From Ramlibacter pinisoli (GTDB lineage: Bacteria > Pseudomonadota > Gammaproteobacteria > Burkholderiales > Burkholderiaceae_C): DNA of 64,000 nt. Position 1 is the stretch's first letter. Every line of letters begins with the position of its first letter. Below are positions 53,272-61,671 of this stretch, in pieces. The notes under the pieces are model-generated. The model was not told the origin of the DNA, ran no database searches, and worked only from the letters and a program-made list of their open reading frames with translations. A program made the translations under genes and the position numbers. The stretch covers positions 806,001-870,000 of the forward strand of contig NZ_WSEL01000009.1 in NCBI RefSeq assembly GCF_009758015.1, read 5' to 3'.

Positions 53272-54466
53272 CGAAGGCTCCCGATGCCATCAGGTGCTCG
53301 CGCTCGTCCTCGCCGATGCCCAGCTCGGCCAGCACCTCGTGCGTGTGCTCGCCCAGCAGCGGCGGGTGCCGCCGCACCTGCTGCGGCGTGCCCGAGAGCT
53401 TCACCGCGAAGCCGATGTTGGGCACCTTGCCCTCCTTCGGGTGGTCGATCTCCATGCGCATCTGGCGCGCCTTGCCGTGCTCGCTGCCGAACGCCTCGGG
53501 GTAGGACAGGATGGGGCCGGCCGGGATGCCGTTGGCCAGCAGCGTGTCGACCCAGTAGTCCTTGGGCTTCTGCTTGAAGGTGGCCTCCAGCTCCTCCTGC
53601 AGCGCCTGCCGGTTGGCCAGCCGCAGCGCGATGGTCGAGAAGCGCTCGTCCTGCAGCAGTTCCTCCCGGCCCATCAGCGTGCACAGCTGCACCCAGAGCT
53701 TCTGGTTGTTGGCGCCCATGACGAACCAGCCGTCCGAGGAGGCCATCGCCTGGTAAGGGGCGGTCATCTTGTTGGCGGTGCCCAGCGGCTCGGGCGGCTT
53801 GCCGGTGCCCCAGTAGTCGCAGATGTCCCAGACCGAGAACGCCATCGCCGAGTCGAACAGCGCGGCGTCCACGTACTGGCCCTGCCCCGTGGTCTTGGCG
53901 CCGATGTACGCCGACAGCGTGCCGTAGACCGCGAACAGCGCGCAGCCGATGTCGGCCACCGGCACGCCGGCCTTGACCGGGGGGCTGTTCGGGTAGCCGG
54001 TGACGCTCATCACGCCCGACATGGCCTGCGCCATCAGGTCGAAGCCGGGCCGGTCGGCCCAGGGGCCGGTCTGGCCGAAGCCCGAGATGCTGGTGTAGAC
54101 CAGCCGCGGGTTGACCTCCTTGAGCACCTCGTAACCCAGCCCCAGCCGCTTCATCGCGCCGGGCCGGTAGTTCTCGATCAGGATGTCGGCCTCCTTCACC
54201 AGCCGCAGCAGCACCGAGCGGCCGGCGGCGGACTTCAGGTCGAGCACGACGCTGCGCTTGTTGCGGTTCATGTTCAGGAAGCCCAGGCTGTCGGGCCCCT
54301 TCATCTTGAACCCCATGGCGCCGCGGGTCTGGTCACCGGTCCTGGGCGGCTCGATCTTGATGACGTCGGCCCCGAGGTCGCCCAGCAGCATGCAGGCATA
54401 CGGGCCGGCCATCACCTGGCTGATATCGAGAACGCGGACGCCTTGGAGGGGGAGAGGTCGGGTCAC
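53264..54466 (-). CDS. CaiB/BaiF family (class III) CoA-transferase
   Basis: CoA-transferase of 400 residues that would activate an unknown carboxylic acid. Motifs are LDISQVMAGPYACMLLGDLG, KRSVVLDLKSAAGR, and GVPVADIGCALFAVYG with the catalytic Asp. It lacks the GGGGQP loop of the Frc proteins in this window, so it is not a third formyl-CoA transferase. It is coupled to the crotonase-fold gene downstream and preceded, 172 bp away, by a Bug receptor, suggesting uptake and activation of one acid. Confidence 0.93.
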   Translation of the reverse strand: MTRPLPLQGVRVLDISQVMAGPYACMLLGDLGADVIKIEPPRTGDQTRGAMGFKMKGPDSLGFLNMNRNKRSVVLDLKSAAGRSVLLRLVKEADILIENYRPGAMKRLGLGYEVLKEVNPRLVYTSISGFGQTGPWADRPGFDLMAQAMSGVMSVTGYPNSPPVKAGVPVADIGCALFAVYGTLSAYIGAKTTGQGQYVDAALFDSAMAFSVWDICDYWGTGKPPEPLGTANKMTAPYQAMASSDGWFVMGANNQKLWVQLCTLMGREELLQDERFSTIALRLANRQALQEELEATFKQKPKDYWVDTLLANGIPAGPILSYPEAFGSEHGKARQMRMEIDHPKEGKVPNIGFAVKLSGTPQQVRRHPPLLGEHTHEVLAELGIGEDEREHLMASGAFGA

Positions 54467-54490
54467 TTCAATGTCCTGGAAAGCGGGAGC

Positions 54491-54510
54491 GGACTCCCGT
54501 ACGCGAAGGG
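54491..54510. repeat. Dispersed intergenic repeat, copy 1
   Basis: CGGACTCCCGTACGCGAAGG matches 18 of 20 bases at 60763-60782. It continues into several CGCGAA units (to about 54530), a degenerate tandem pattern, in the gap between the CoA-transferase and Bug genes. Confidence 0.5.
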
Positions 54511-54591
54511 CGCGAAAGTCTCGCGAAAGAGGAGAAAGCCAAGTTCAAGGAATCCGGGGCCCCGTCGCTCGGACGGACCAGGCTTTCGGAT

Positions 54592-54612
54592 GGACGCGAA
54601 ACCTTCGCGTCC
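54592..54612. repeat. Intergenic palindrome GGACGCGAA-ACC-TTCGCGTCC
   Basis: Perfect 9-bp inverted repeat, 3-nt loop, just downstream of the Bug receptor stop. It uses the same CGCGAA word as the neighbouring repeat. No T-tract follows. Confidence 0.5.
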
Positions 54613-54638
54613 GGAGGTCCGCCTTCAACGGCGGCGCG

Positions 54639-55607
54639 TCAGACGTCGCCCTTGACCCCGCCGTCCTTGATGATCTTGGCCCACTTGCGGATCTCGACCT
54701 GCGTGAAGTCGTGGAACTTCTCGGTCGAGCCGCCGCCGTCCTCGGCGCCGGAAGCCTGCAGCTTCTCGATGACGTCGGGCATGACCATGACCTTGTTCAT
54801 GTCCTCGTTCATGCGCTTGGCCATCGCCACCGGCATCTTGGCCGGGCCGACCAGGCCGTACCAGGTGGTGGCCTCGAAGCCCGGGAAGCCCGACTCGGCC
54901 ATCGTCGGCACGTTGGGATAGGCCTTGGCGCGCGCCAGGCGGGTCTGGGCGATCGGGATCGCCTTGCCGCTCTTCACGTGCGGCGTGGCGGCCGTCATGG
55001 TGTCGAAGCTGTACTGGATCTGGCCGCCGATCAGGTCGGTGAGCATCGGGCCCGAGCCCTTGTACGGCACGTGGATGGCCTTGACTTTGGCGGCCAGCAT
55101 GAACATCTCCAGCGCCAGGTGCTGGGCCGAGCCGTTGCCGGCCGAGCCGAAGCTCACCTGGCCGGGGTGCCTGCGGCACAGCTCCACGAGGTCCTTCACG
55201 GTCTTGGCCGGCTGCTGCTCGTTGCAGATCAGCAGGTTGGGCGTCACGCCCACCAGCATGATGGGCTGGAAGTCCTTCTCGGGGTCGTAGTTCAGCTTCA
55301 CCAGCGCGGGCGTGATGGCCTGGCTGTTGATGTGGGCCATGAGCAGCGTGCTGCCGTCGCCGGGCTGCTTGGCCACGTAGTCGGCGGCGATGGTGCCCGA
55401 GGCGCCCGCCTTGTTCTCGACGATGACCTGGGTCTTCCACATGTCGCCGAGCTTCTGTCCGATGACCCGCGCGAGGATGTCGGTGCCGCCGCCGGGCGCG
55501 AAGCCGACGATGATGCGCACCGGCCCGGTGGGCAGGTTCTGCGCCCGCACCAGGGGCGCGGCGACGGTCGCCGCCAGGCCGGCCGTGAAGGTTCTGCGTT
55601 GGATCAT
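54639..55607 (-). CDS. Bug/TctC-family periplasmic receptor
   Basis: Periplasmic solute receptor of 322 residues with a Tat-like or Sec leader (MIQRRTFTAGLAATVAAPLVRA) and the family opening PVRIIVGFAPGGGTDILARV. AHINSQAITPALVKLNYDPEKDF and VPYKGSGPMLTDLIGGQIQ are typical. No tctAB genes adjoin it, so it belongs to the large group of orphan Bug proteins in Burkholderiales. It probably binds the acid activated by the neighbouring CoA-transferase. Confidence 0.92.
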   Translation of the reverse strand: MIQRRTFTAGLAATVAAPLVRAQNLPTGPVRIIVGFAPGGGTDILARVIGQKLGDMWKTQVIVENKAGASGTIAADYVAKQPGDGSTLLMAHINSQAITPALVKLNYDPEKDFQPIMLVGVTPNLLICNEQQPAKTVKDLVELCRRHPGQVSFGSAGNGSAQHLALEMFMLAAKVKAIHVPYKGSGPMLTDLIGGQIQYSFDTMTAATPHVKSGKAIPIAQTRLARAKAYPNVPTMAESGFPGFEATTWYGLVGPAKMPVAMAKRMNEDMNKVMVMPDVIEKLQASGAEDGGGSTEKFHDFTQVEIRKWAKIIKDGGVKGDV

Positions 55608-55656
55608 GTGCTTGGTCTCTCTCTTTGGTACTGCAGTCTTGGGAAGAAGTGCTGGT

Positions 55657-56886
55657 TCAGGCGGCCTTCAGCAGTGCGACCTGCGCCGGGTGCCCGGCGA
55701 AATAGTCCATCGCCGCCTGGACGCCCGAACCGGCGAGCTTGACACCGGAAAGCTTCAGGCCCATTTCGCACCCTGACAAAGCTGCCATCAGGGTGAGGTC
55801 GTTGCAGTCGCCCAGGTGGCCGATGCGGAACATGCGGCCCTTGATCTTGCCCAGGCCGGTGCCCAGCGACAGGTCGAAGCGCTCCCAGATCAGCTGGCGC
55901 ACCTTGTCGGCGTCCACGCCCTCGGGCGTGACCACGCCGGTGAGCACCGGCGAGTAGACCGACGGATCGGCGCACTGGATCTCCAGGCCCCAGGCCCGCA
56001 CCGCCGTGCGCACGCCCTCGGCCCAGCGCCGGTGGCGTGCGAACACGGCCTCCATGCCGCCCTGTGCCGGATCGAGCAGCATGTCGCAGGCCTCGGCCAG
56101 CCCGTACAGCAGGTTTGTGTTGGGCGTGTACGGGAAGTAGCCGGTCTTGTTCATCTCGACCATCTCGTCCCAGGCCCAGAACGCCTTGGGCAGGCGGGCG
56201 GTCTTGCTCGCTTCCAGCGCACGCGGCGACAGCGCGTTGAAGCTGATGCCCGGCGGCAGCATCAGGCCCTTCTGCGAGCCGCTGATGGTGACGTCGACGC
56301 CCCAGGCGTCATGCCGGTATTCGGCCGAGGCCAGGCCGGAGATGCTGTCGACCAGCAGCAGGGCCGGGTGGCCGGCCGCGTCGATGGCCTTGCGCACCGC
56401 CTGGATGTCGCTGGTGACGCCGGTCGACGTCTCGTTGTGGACCACGCACACCGCCTTGATCCGGTGCTGGGTGTCCTGGCGCAGGCGCTCGCCGATCATG
56501 TCGGCCTGCACGCCGCGGCGCCAGCCTTCCACGCCCGGCAGGCCGATGGTCTCGGCCTCGAGGCCCAGGCGCTTGGCCATCTTGATCCACAGCGCGGCGA
56601 AGTGGCCGGTCTCGTACATCAGCACCGCGTCGCCGGGCGACAGCACGTTGCACAGCGCCGCTTCCCAGGCACCGGTACCGGACGCCGGATAGATCACCAC
56701 GGGGTGCTTGGTCTGGAACACCTGCTGGATGCCCGCCAGCACCTTCTTGCCCAGGCCGGCGAACTCGGGTCCGCGGTGGTCGATGGTGGGCAGGCTCATG
56801 GCCCGCAGGATGCGATCGGGCACCGGGGAAGGGCCCGGGATCTGCAGGAAGTGGCGGCCGGTGGGGTGGTAGTCGAGGGTCAGCAT
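55657..56886 (-). CDS. Serine-glyoxylate-type aminotransferase (class V)
   Basis: PLP enzyme of 409 residues that transfers an amino group to glyoxylate, producing glycine. GRHFLQIPGPSPVPDRILRA at the N-terminus, SGTGAWEAAL, VDSISGLASAEYR and SGSQKGLMLPPG with the PLP lysine match SgaA-type proteins. I set the start at 56886 because TTGACA (56917-56922), a 17-bp spacer and AACAAT (56894-56899) place +1 at 56887, one base before that ATG. The longer frame reads through this promoter. An operator in the spacer matches one at the divergent GntR gene. Confidence 0.9.
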   Translation of the reverse strand: MLTLDYHPTGRHFLQIPGPSPVPDRILRAMSLPTIDHRGPEFAGLGKKVLAGIQQVFQTKHPVVIYPASGTGAWEAALCNVLSPGDAVLMYETGHFAALWIKMAKRLGLEAETIGLPGVEGWRRGVQADMIGERLRQDTQHRIKAVCVVHNETSTGVTSDIQAVRKAIDAAGHPALLLVDSISGLASAEYRHDAWGVDVTISGSQKGLMLPPGISFNALSPRALEASKTARLPKAFWAWDEMVEMNKTGYFPYTPNTNLLYGLAEACDMLLDPAQGGMEAVFARHRRWAEGVRTAVRAWGLEIQCADPSVYSPVLTGVVTPEGVDADKVRQLIWERFDLSLGTGLGKIKGRMFRIGHLGDCNDLTLMAALSGCEMGLKLSGVKLAGSGVQAAMDYFAGHPAQVALLKAA

Positions 56887-56893
56887 GGCCGCC

Positions 56894-56922
56894 ATTGTTT
56901 GCATACAAAATTCATCTGTCAA
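56894..56922 (-). promoter_or_regulatory. Leaderless promoter TTGACA-N17-AACAAT of the aminotransferase
   Basis: Consensus -35 at 56917-56922 and -10 at 56894-56899 with +1 about 56887, directly at the ATG. The GntR operator 56898-56912 fills the spacer. Confidence 0.7.
56898..56911. promoter_or_regulatory. GntR operator 1, TTTGCATACAAAAT
   Basis: Fourteen bases identical to the site at 56963-56976. The core is TTTG-CATA-CAAA, near-palindromic like VanR/FadR-group sites. It covers the -35/-10 spacer of the aminotransferase promoter. Confidence 0.75.
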
Positions 56923-56947
56923 TTCCCCTTCACTGTTGGCTCAGGGT

Positions 56948-56976
56948 TTGACCTGACAGGAATTTGCATACAAAAT
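56948..56976 (+). promoter_or_regulatory. Leaderless promoter TTGACC-N17-CAAAAT of gntR
   Basis: -35 at 56948-56953 and -10 at 56971-56976 give +1 about 56983-56984, at the ATG itself. The second operator copy overlaps the spacer and -10. Confidence 0.7.
56963..56976. promoter_or_regulatory. GntR operator 2, TTTGCATACAAAAT
   Basis: Identical to operator 1, 65 bp away and in the same orientation. It overlaps the regulator's own -10 box, predicting autorepression. Confidence 0.75.
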
Positions 56977-56983
56977 ACTCCGA

Positions 56984-57679
56984 ATGACCGCTGACATCAT
57001 CGCCATCCCGCGCGGGAGCCTGCACGACCAGGTGGCCAGCCGCCTGCGCCAGATGCTGGTGGAGGGCCGCATCCGGCCGGGCGCCAAGCTCAACGAACGC
57101 GAACTGTGCGAGGTGCTGGAGGTGTCGCGCACGCCGCTGCGCGAGGCCATCAAGATGCTGGCCGCCGAAGGCCTGGTCGAGCTGGTCCCGCACCGCGGCG
57201 CCATCGCCGTCGAGCTGGACGAGCAGGCGGTGCGCAACACCTTCGAGGTGATGGGCGGGCTGGAGGCGCTGTCGGGCGAACTGGCCGCCCAGCGCATCAC
57301 CGACGCCGAGCTGGCCGAGATCCGCGCCATGCATTTCGAGATGCTGGCCGCCTTCACCCGGCGCGACCTGCCGGCCTATTACCGGCTCAATGCCCGCATC
57401 CACTCGGCGATCAACGCCGCCGCCAAGAACCCGGTGCTCGCCGCCACCTACGAACGCATCAACGCCCGGCTGCAGGCCCTGCGCTTCCGCTCCAACCAGG
57501 ACGAGCAGAAGTGGAAGGTGGCCATCCGGGAACACGAGGCCATGATCGATGCCCTGGCGGCACGCGATCCCGCCGCCATGCGGCGGGTGCTGGCCATCCA
57601 CCTGAAGAACAAGCTGGACGTGGTGCTCGAGCAGCTGCACGCCGGCCGCGACCAACTTCCCACCGGAAGCACCTCATGA
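56984..57679 (+). CDS. GntR-family regulator (FCD type)
   Basis: A 231-residue repressor with an N-terminal winged helix (LHDQVASRLRQMLVEGRIRPG; LEVSRTPLREAIKMLAAEGLVEL) and a helical FCD effector domain (FEVMGGLEALSGELAAQRI; LNARIHSAINAAAKNP; REHEAMIDALAARDPAA) with the metal-binding His residues. Its mRNA appears leaderless. Two identical TTTGCATACAAAAT sites lie in its promoter and that of the divergent aminotransferase. The stop overlaps the start of the FAD oxidase gene, so the regulator controls both neighbours. The ligand is likely a hydroxy- or oxo-acid. Confidence 0.93.
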   Translation: MTADIIAIPRGSLHDQVASRLRQMLVEGRIRPGAKLNERELCEVLEVSRTPLREAIKMLAAEGLVELVPHRGAIAVELDEQAVRNTFEVMGGLEALSGELAAQRITDAELAEIRAMHFEMLAAFTRRDLPAYYRLNARIHSAINAAAKNPVLAATYERINARLQALRFRSNQDEQKWKVAIREHEAMIDALAARDPAAMRRVLAIHLKNKLDVVLEQLHAGRDQLPTGSTS

Positions 57680-60600
57680 ACGCCCCGCTCCCCCTGACCG
57701 TCGCCCGCGAGGCTGCCGGTGCCTACGACCGCGTCGCCGCCGCCACCAACGAAGTCGCCGGCCGCCTGGCCGAGCGCCTGGCCCGCGAAACCCGCGGCGA
57801 AGTCCTGTTCACACCGGCCGACCGCGGCCGCTACGCCACCGACGCCTCCATCTACCAGCAGGTGCCCATCGGCGTCTTCGTGCCGCGCACCAGCGACGAC
57901 GTGAAGCTGGCGCTGGACATCTGCCGCGACCTGCAGGTCCCTATCGTCCCGCGCGGCGGCGGCACCAGCCAGTGCGGCCAGACCGTGGGCGCCGGCCTCG
58001 TCATCGACCACACCAAGCACGTGCGCAACGTGCTGGAGCTGGACCCCGAGGGCCGCACCGCCGTGGTCGAGCCCGGCATCGTGCTGGACCACCTGAACGC
58101 GCAGCTGAAGGCGCACGGCCTCTGGTACCCGGTCGACGTGTCCACCAGCGCGCAGGCCACGCTGGGCGGCATGGCGGGCAACAACTCGTGCGGCAGCCGC
58201 AGCATCGCCTGGGGCAACATGGTCCACAACGTGCGCGGCATCGAGGCCTGGACGGCCGACGGCGCGCTGCACCGCTTCGGCCGCTTCGACGAGGCCACCG
58301 GCTGGGTGCGCGGCATGGGCGAGCAGGTGCAGGCCCTGGCGGCCACGCTGGCGCCCGAGATCGACGCCCGCTGGCCCAAGGTGTTGCGCCGCGTCGCCGG
58401 CTACAACCTCGACGTCTTCCGCAACCAGAACCCCAAGCCCTACACCGCCGACGGCTCGGTCAACCTGGCGCACCTGCTGGTCGGCAGCGAGGGCACGCTG
58501 GCCCTCACCCGCAGCCTGACGCTGCAGCTGTCGCCGCTGCCCAAGGCCAAGGTGCTGGGGGTGGTGAACTTCCCGACCTTCTACAAGGCCATGGACACGG
58601 CCCAGCACATCGTGAAGCTGGGCGAAGGCACGCTGACCGCGGTGGAACTGGTCGACCGCACCATGATCGAGCTGTCGCTGCAGAACCCGGCGTTCGCGCC
58701 GGTGGTGCGCAGCGCCGTCATCGGCCGGCCCGACGCGGTGCTGCTGGTGGAGTTCTCGGGTCCCGAGAAGGGGCCGCTGATGCGGCACCTCGACCGGCTC
58801 GTGGAGCTGATGGGCGACCTGGGCCTGCCCGGCTCGGTGGTGCGCCTGGAGGACGACGCGGCGCAGAAGAACCTGTGGGAGGTGCGCAAGGCCGGCCTCA
58901 ACATCATGATGAGCCTCAAGGGCGACGGCAAGCCGGTGAGCTTCATCGAGGACTGCGCCGTGCCGCTGGAGCACCTGGCCGAGTACACCGATGCACTCAC
59001 CCGGGTGTTCCGTCGGCACGGTTCGCGCGGCACCTGGTACGCGCACGCCTCGGTCGGCACCCTGCACGTGCGGCCCATCCTCGACATGCGCCGGGACGGC
59101 GCGCAGAAGATGCGCGCCATCGCCGAGGAAGCATCGGCCCTGGTGCGCGAGTACCGCGGCGCCTACAGCGGCGAGCACGGCGACGGCCTGTGCCGCGGCG
59201 AGTGGATCCAGTGGCAGTTCGGCCCCCGCATCACCGAGGCCTTCGGCCGCATCAAGCAGCTGTTCGACCCGGGCCAGCTGCTCAGCCCCCGCCGCATGAT
59301 CGACCCGCCGCGCATGGACGACACGCGGCTGATGCGCTTCCCGCCCAGCTACAGGGTCATCCCCCTGCAGCCGGCGCTCGACTGGCAGTCGTGGAACGTG
59401 CAGAACGACCCGGCCACCGAGAAGACCACCCGCCCCGGCACCGGCGGCGACCCCGCCCAGGGCTACGCCAAGGCGGTGGAGATGTGCAACAACAACGGCC
59501 ACTGCCGCAAGTTCGACGCCGGCACCATGTGCCCCAGCTACCGCGTCACGCGCGACGAGCAGCACCTGACGCGCGGGCGCGCCAACACGCTGCGGCTGGC
59601 GCTGTCCGGCCAGCTCGGCCCGGACGGCATCGCCAGCCCCGCGGTGAAGGACGCGCTCGATCTGTGCGTCTCCTGCAAGGGCTGCAAGCGCGACTGCCCG
59701 ACCGGAGTCGACATGGCCAAGATGAAGGTGGAGTTCCTGCACCACTGGCATGCGAAGCACGGGCGCAGCCTGAAGGACCGCCTGATCGCCGGCCTGCCCG
59801 ACTACGCGCGCACCGCCGCCCGCTTCGCGCCCCTGCTCAACCTGCGCAACCGCATCCCGCTGCTGGCCACCCTGGGCGAAAAGCTGCTCGGCTTCTCGGC
59901 CCGGCGCAGCCTGCCCGAGTGGCAGTCCGACCACTTCTTCGCCCGGCCGCACGGCACCGCGACCCGGGAGGAAACGCTGGCCGCCGAGCGCCCCGTGGTC
60001 CTGTTCGTCGACACCTTCAACGGCTACTTCGAGTCGGCCAACGCCCAGGCCGCGCTGCAGGTCCTGCGCGCGGCCGGCTACACCGTGCACGTGGCCGCCA
60101 AGGCGCAGGACGACGGCAAGCACCTGTGCTGCGGCCGCACCTACCTGGCCACCGGCCAGGTCGAGGAAGCCCGGGCCAAGGCGCGCGAGGTGGTCGAGGC
60201 GCTGGGCCCGTTCGCCGACAAGGGCATCGCCATCGTCGGCCTGGAGCCGTCCTGCCTGCTCACGCTGCGCGACGAGCACCTGTCACTGGGGCTGGGCAAG
60301 CCGGCCGAGACCATCGCCGCCAATGCGCTGCTGCTGGAGGAGTTCCTGGCACGCGAACTGGCGGCCGGCCGCCTCGACGGCCTGAAGGACAGGCTGCGTC
60401 CGGTGGACAAGCCCATCCTGGTGCACGGCCACTGCCACCAGAAGGCCTTCGACGCCGTCTCGCCGGTGCTGCAGCTGCTGGCACTGATCCCGGGCGCCAA
60501 GCCGCAGCTGGTGGAAAGCAGCTGCTGCGGCATGGCGGGCGCCTTCGGCTACGAGGCCTCGCACCACGACGTGTCGATGCAGATGGCCGAACTGAGCCTG

Positions 60601-60750
60601 CTGCCCGCCGTGCGCCAGTCGCCCGACGCCATCGTGGTCGCCGACGGCACCAGCTGCCGCCACCAGATCCACGACGGCGCCGACCGCGAGGCGGTGCACG
60701 CGGTGGCGTTGCTGGCGCGCCAGTTGCGGGCCTCGGAGGCGAAGGCGTAG
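57676..60750 (+). CDS. Large FAD-linked oxidase / Fe-S protein (GlcD-GlcF-like fusion, YdiJ type)
   Basis: A 1024-residue membrane-linked dehydrogenase of 2-hydroxy acids. The N-terminal half is a GlcD-like FAD domain (VPIVPRGGGTSQCGQTVGAGLVI; NNSCGSRSIAWGN; YSGEHGDGLCRGEW). The C-terminal half is a GlcF-like Fe-S module: CNNNGHCRKFDAGTMCPSYR and LCVSCKGCKRDCPTG for [4Fe-4S] clusters, then CCG motifs (CCGRTYL; SSCCGMAGAFGY). YdiJ, of the same layout, oxidises D-2-hydroxyglutarate; D-lactate or glycolate are also possible. Glyoxylate from glycolate would feed the divergent aminotransferase. The start overlaps the GntR stop (ATGA). Confidence 0.93.
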   Translation: MNAPLPLTVAREAAGAYDRVAAATNEVAGRLAERLARETRGEVLFTPADRGRYATDASIYQQVPIGVFVPRTSDDVKLALDICRDLQVPIVPRGGGTSQCGQTVGAGLVIDHTKHVRNVLELDPEGRTAVVEPGIVLDHLNAQLKAHGLWYPVDVSTSAQATLGGMAGNNSCGSRSIAWGNMVHNVRGIEAWTADGALHRFGRFDEATGWVRGMGEQVQALAATLAPEIDARWPKVLRRVAGYNLDVFRNQNPKPYTADGSVNLAHLLVGSEGTLALTRSLTLQLSPLPKAKVLGVVNFPTFYKAMDTAQHIVKLGEGTLTAVELVDRTMIELSLQNPAFAPVVRSAVIGRPDAVLLVEFSGPEKGPLMRHLDRLVELMGDLGLPGSVVRLEDDAAQKNLWEVRKAGLNIMMSLKGDGKPVSFIEDCAVPLEHLAEYTDALTRVFRRHGSRGTWYAHASVGTLHVRPILDMRRDGAQKMRAIAEEASALVREYRGAYSGEHGDGLCRGEWIQWQFGPRITEAFGRIKQLFDPGQLLSPRRMIDPPRMDDTRLMRFPPSYRVIPLQPALDWQSWNVQNDPATEKTTRPGTGGDPAQGYAKAVEMCNNNGHCRKFDAGTMCPSYRVTRDEQHLTRGRANTLRLALSGQLGPDGIASPAVKDALDLCVSCKGCKRDCPTGVDMAKMKVEFLHHWHAKHGRSLKDRLIAGLPDYARTAARFAPLLNLRNRIPLLATLGEKLLGFSARRSLPEWQSDHFFARPHGTATREETLAAERPVVLFVDTFNGYFESANAQAALQVLRAAGYTVHVAAKAQDDGKHLCCGRTYLATGQVEEARAKAREVVEALGPFADKGIAIVGLEPSCLLTLRDEHLSLGLGKPAETIAANALLLEEFLARELAAGRLDGLKDRLRPVDKPILVHGHCHQKAFDAVSPVLQLLALIPGAKPQLVESSCCGMAGAFGYEASHHDVSMQMAELSLLPAVRQSPDAIVVADGTSCRHQIHDGADREAVHAVALLARQLRASEAKA

Positions 60751-60762
60751 GTCGTCGAAAGC

Positions 60763-60782
60763 CGGACTCCCGTCCGCGAGGG
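60763..60782. repeat. Dispersed intergenic repeat, copy 2
   Basis: CGGACTCCCGTCCGCGAGGG, 18 of 20 bases shared with 54491-54510. It sits in the 45-bp gap between the FAD oxidase and the acetyltransferase and abuts the latter's -10 box. Confidence 0.5.
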
Positions 60783-60783
60783 G

Positions 60784-60789
60784 CACAAT
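60784..60789 (+). promoter_or_regulatory. -10 box CACAAT (leaderless) of the acetyltransferase
   Basis: CACAAT ends 6 nt before ATG 60796, so +1 coincides with the start codon. Confidence 0.4.
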
Positions 60790-60795
60790 GCACCG

Positions 60796-61257
60796 ATGTC
60801 GACCCCTGTGATCCGTTCCGTCCTGCCTGGCGACGAGCCCGCCTGGCGGCGGCTCTGGCGGGGGTACTGCGAGTTCTACGCGGTCCACCTGCCCGACGAG
60901 GTCACGCAGCGCACCTGGAAGCGCATCCTCGATCCGGACTCGGGCGTGATGTGCGTGCTGGCCGAGGTCGAGGGCCGCGTCGCCGGCTTCGCGCACTGCG
61001 TCGTGCACGAGAACACCTGGGAAATCCAGCCGGTGTGCTACCTCGAGGACCTGTTCGTCGATCCCGACCGGCGCGGCGCCGGCGTCGGCAAGGCCCTGCT
61101 CGAGTGGCTGCGCAACGCGATGCGCGCCGAGGGCTGGGCGCGCCTGTACTGGGTGACCCACAAGGACAACGCCGATGCACGCGCGTTGTACGACCAGTTC
61201 GCCAAGGCCGACGACTTCGTGCGCTACGTCGTGCGTGACAAGTCACGCCAGGCCTGA
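60796..61257 (+). CDS. GNAT-family N-acetyltransferase
   Basis: A 153-residue acetyltransferase. The acetyl-CoA motif is DPDRRGAGVGKALLEWL (R-x-x-G-x-G/A), preceded by CYLEDLFVD and followed by LYWVTHKDNADARALYDQFA, the C-terminal GNAT strand and helix. The single-domain layout gives no hint of the acceptor. The start appears leaderless. A possible repressor palindrome and a promoter for the next small gene follow. Confidence 0.92.
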   Translation: MSTPVIRSVLPGDEPAWRRLWRGYCEFYAVHLPDEVTQRTWKRILDPDSGVMCVLAEVEGRVAGFAHCVVHENTWEIQPVCYLEDLFVDPDRRGAGVGKALLEWLRNAMRAEGWARLYWVTHKDNADARALYDQFAKADDFVRYVVRDKSRQA

Positions 61258-61275
61258 AAAAGTTCCATTGTCGAG

Positions 61276-61305
61276 TTGGCGAAGGTGCGACACCGCACCT
61301 AGACT
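61276..61305 (+). promoter_or_regulatory. Promoter TTGGCG-N18-TAGACT with palindrome in the spacer
   Basis: -35 at 61276-61281, -10 at 61300-61305, +1 about 61312. The spacer holds AGGTGCG-ACAC-CGCACCT (61283-61300), a perfect 7-bp inverted repeat placed where a repressor would block polymerase. Confidence 0.45.
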
Positions 61306-61338
61306 GCGCGCTCCTTGTAGTACCAAAGGCGTTCGCGC

Positions 61339-61551
61339 ATGACAGCTCCCCTTCGCGCCATTCCCACTCCCGCCCAGCAGAAGGCCGCCGCCGACCTGGC
61401 CAGCCTGCCGGTGGAAATGTTCTCGCTTGGCAGCTCCACCCTGTTCAACGTCCAGGCCTCGCTCATGCTGTATGGCTGGCGCCAGTCGATGGAGGCCGGC
61501 CAGCGGATGGCCGAGGCGTTCGGCGCGCAGGCTGCGGCGCCGCGGCGCTGA
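61339..61551 (+). CDS. Small hypothetical protein
   Basis: A 70-residue protein I do not recognise. It starts at 61339 with AAAGG 7 nt upstream. The middle (EMFSLGSSTLFNVQASLMLYGW) looks amphipathic and the C-terminus is Ala/Arg-rich. No signal peptide is evident. Its own promoter candidate and Shine-Dalgarno support it as a real gene. Confidence 0.6.
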   Translation: MTAPLRAIPTPAQQKAAADLASLPVEMFSLGSSTLFNVQASLMLYGWRQSMEAGQRMAEAFGAQAAAPRR

Positions 61552-61671
61552 ACCCGCGCGGCTGGCCGCTGCGCCTGCCCGGCGCGTGACCTGCGACAAG
61601 AGGCCGCGAACAGTCGCGCCGACGCATCACTCGGGTGGGCAGGCGGCTTGCGTTGCGGTAGCCTGTCCGGC

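Noticed and set aside
53264..54466. Third formyl-CoA transferase
   Set aside because: It lacks the GGGGQP loop and clusters with a crotonase and Bug gene rather than oxc; only the class III family is supported.
56887..56922. Upstream TTG or ATG starts for the aminotransferase
   Set aside because: The TTG is the first part of the TTGACA -35 box and the region is a promoter with an operator; the ATG at 56886 fits +1 and the family start.
57448..60279. 943-codon minus-strand frame opposite the FAD oxidase
   Set aside because: The translation is Ala/Val/His/Gln-rich without domains, while the plus strand encodes a motif-complete oxidase.
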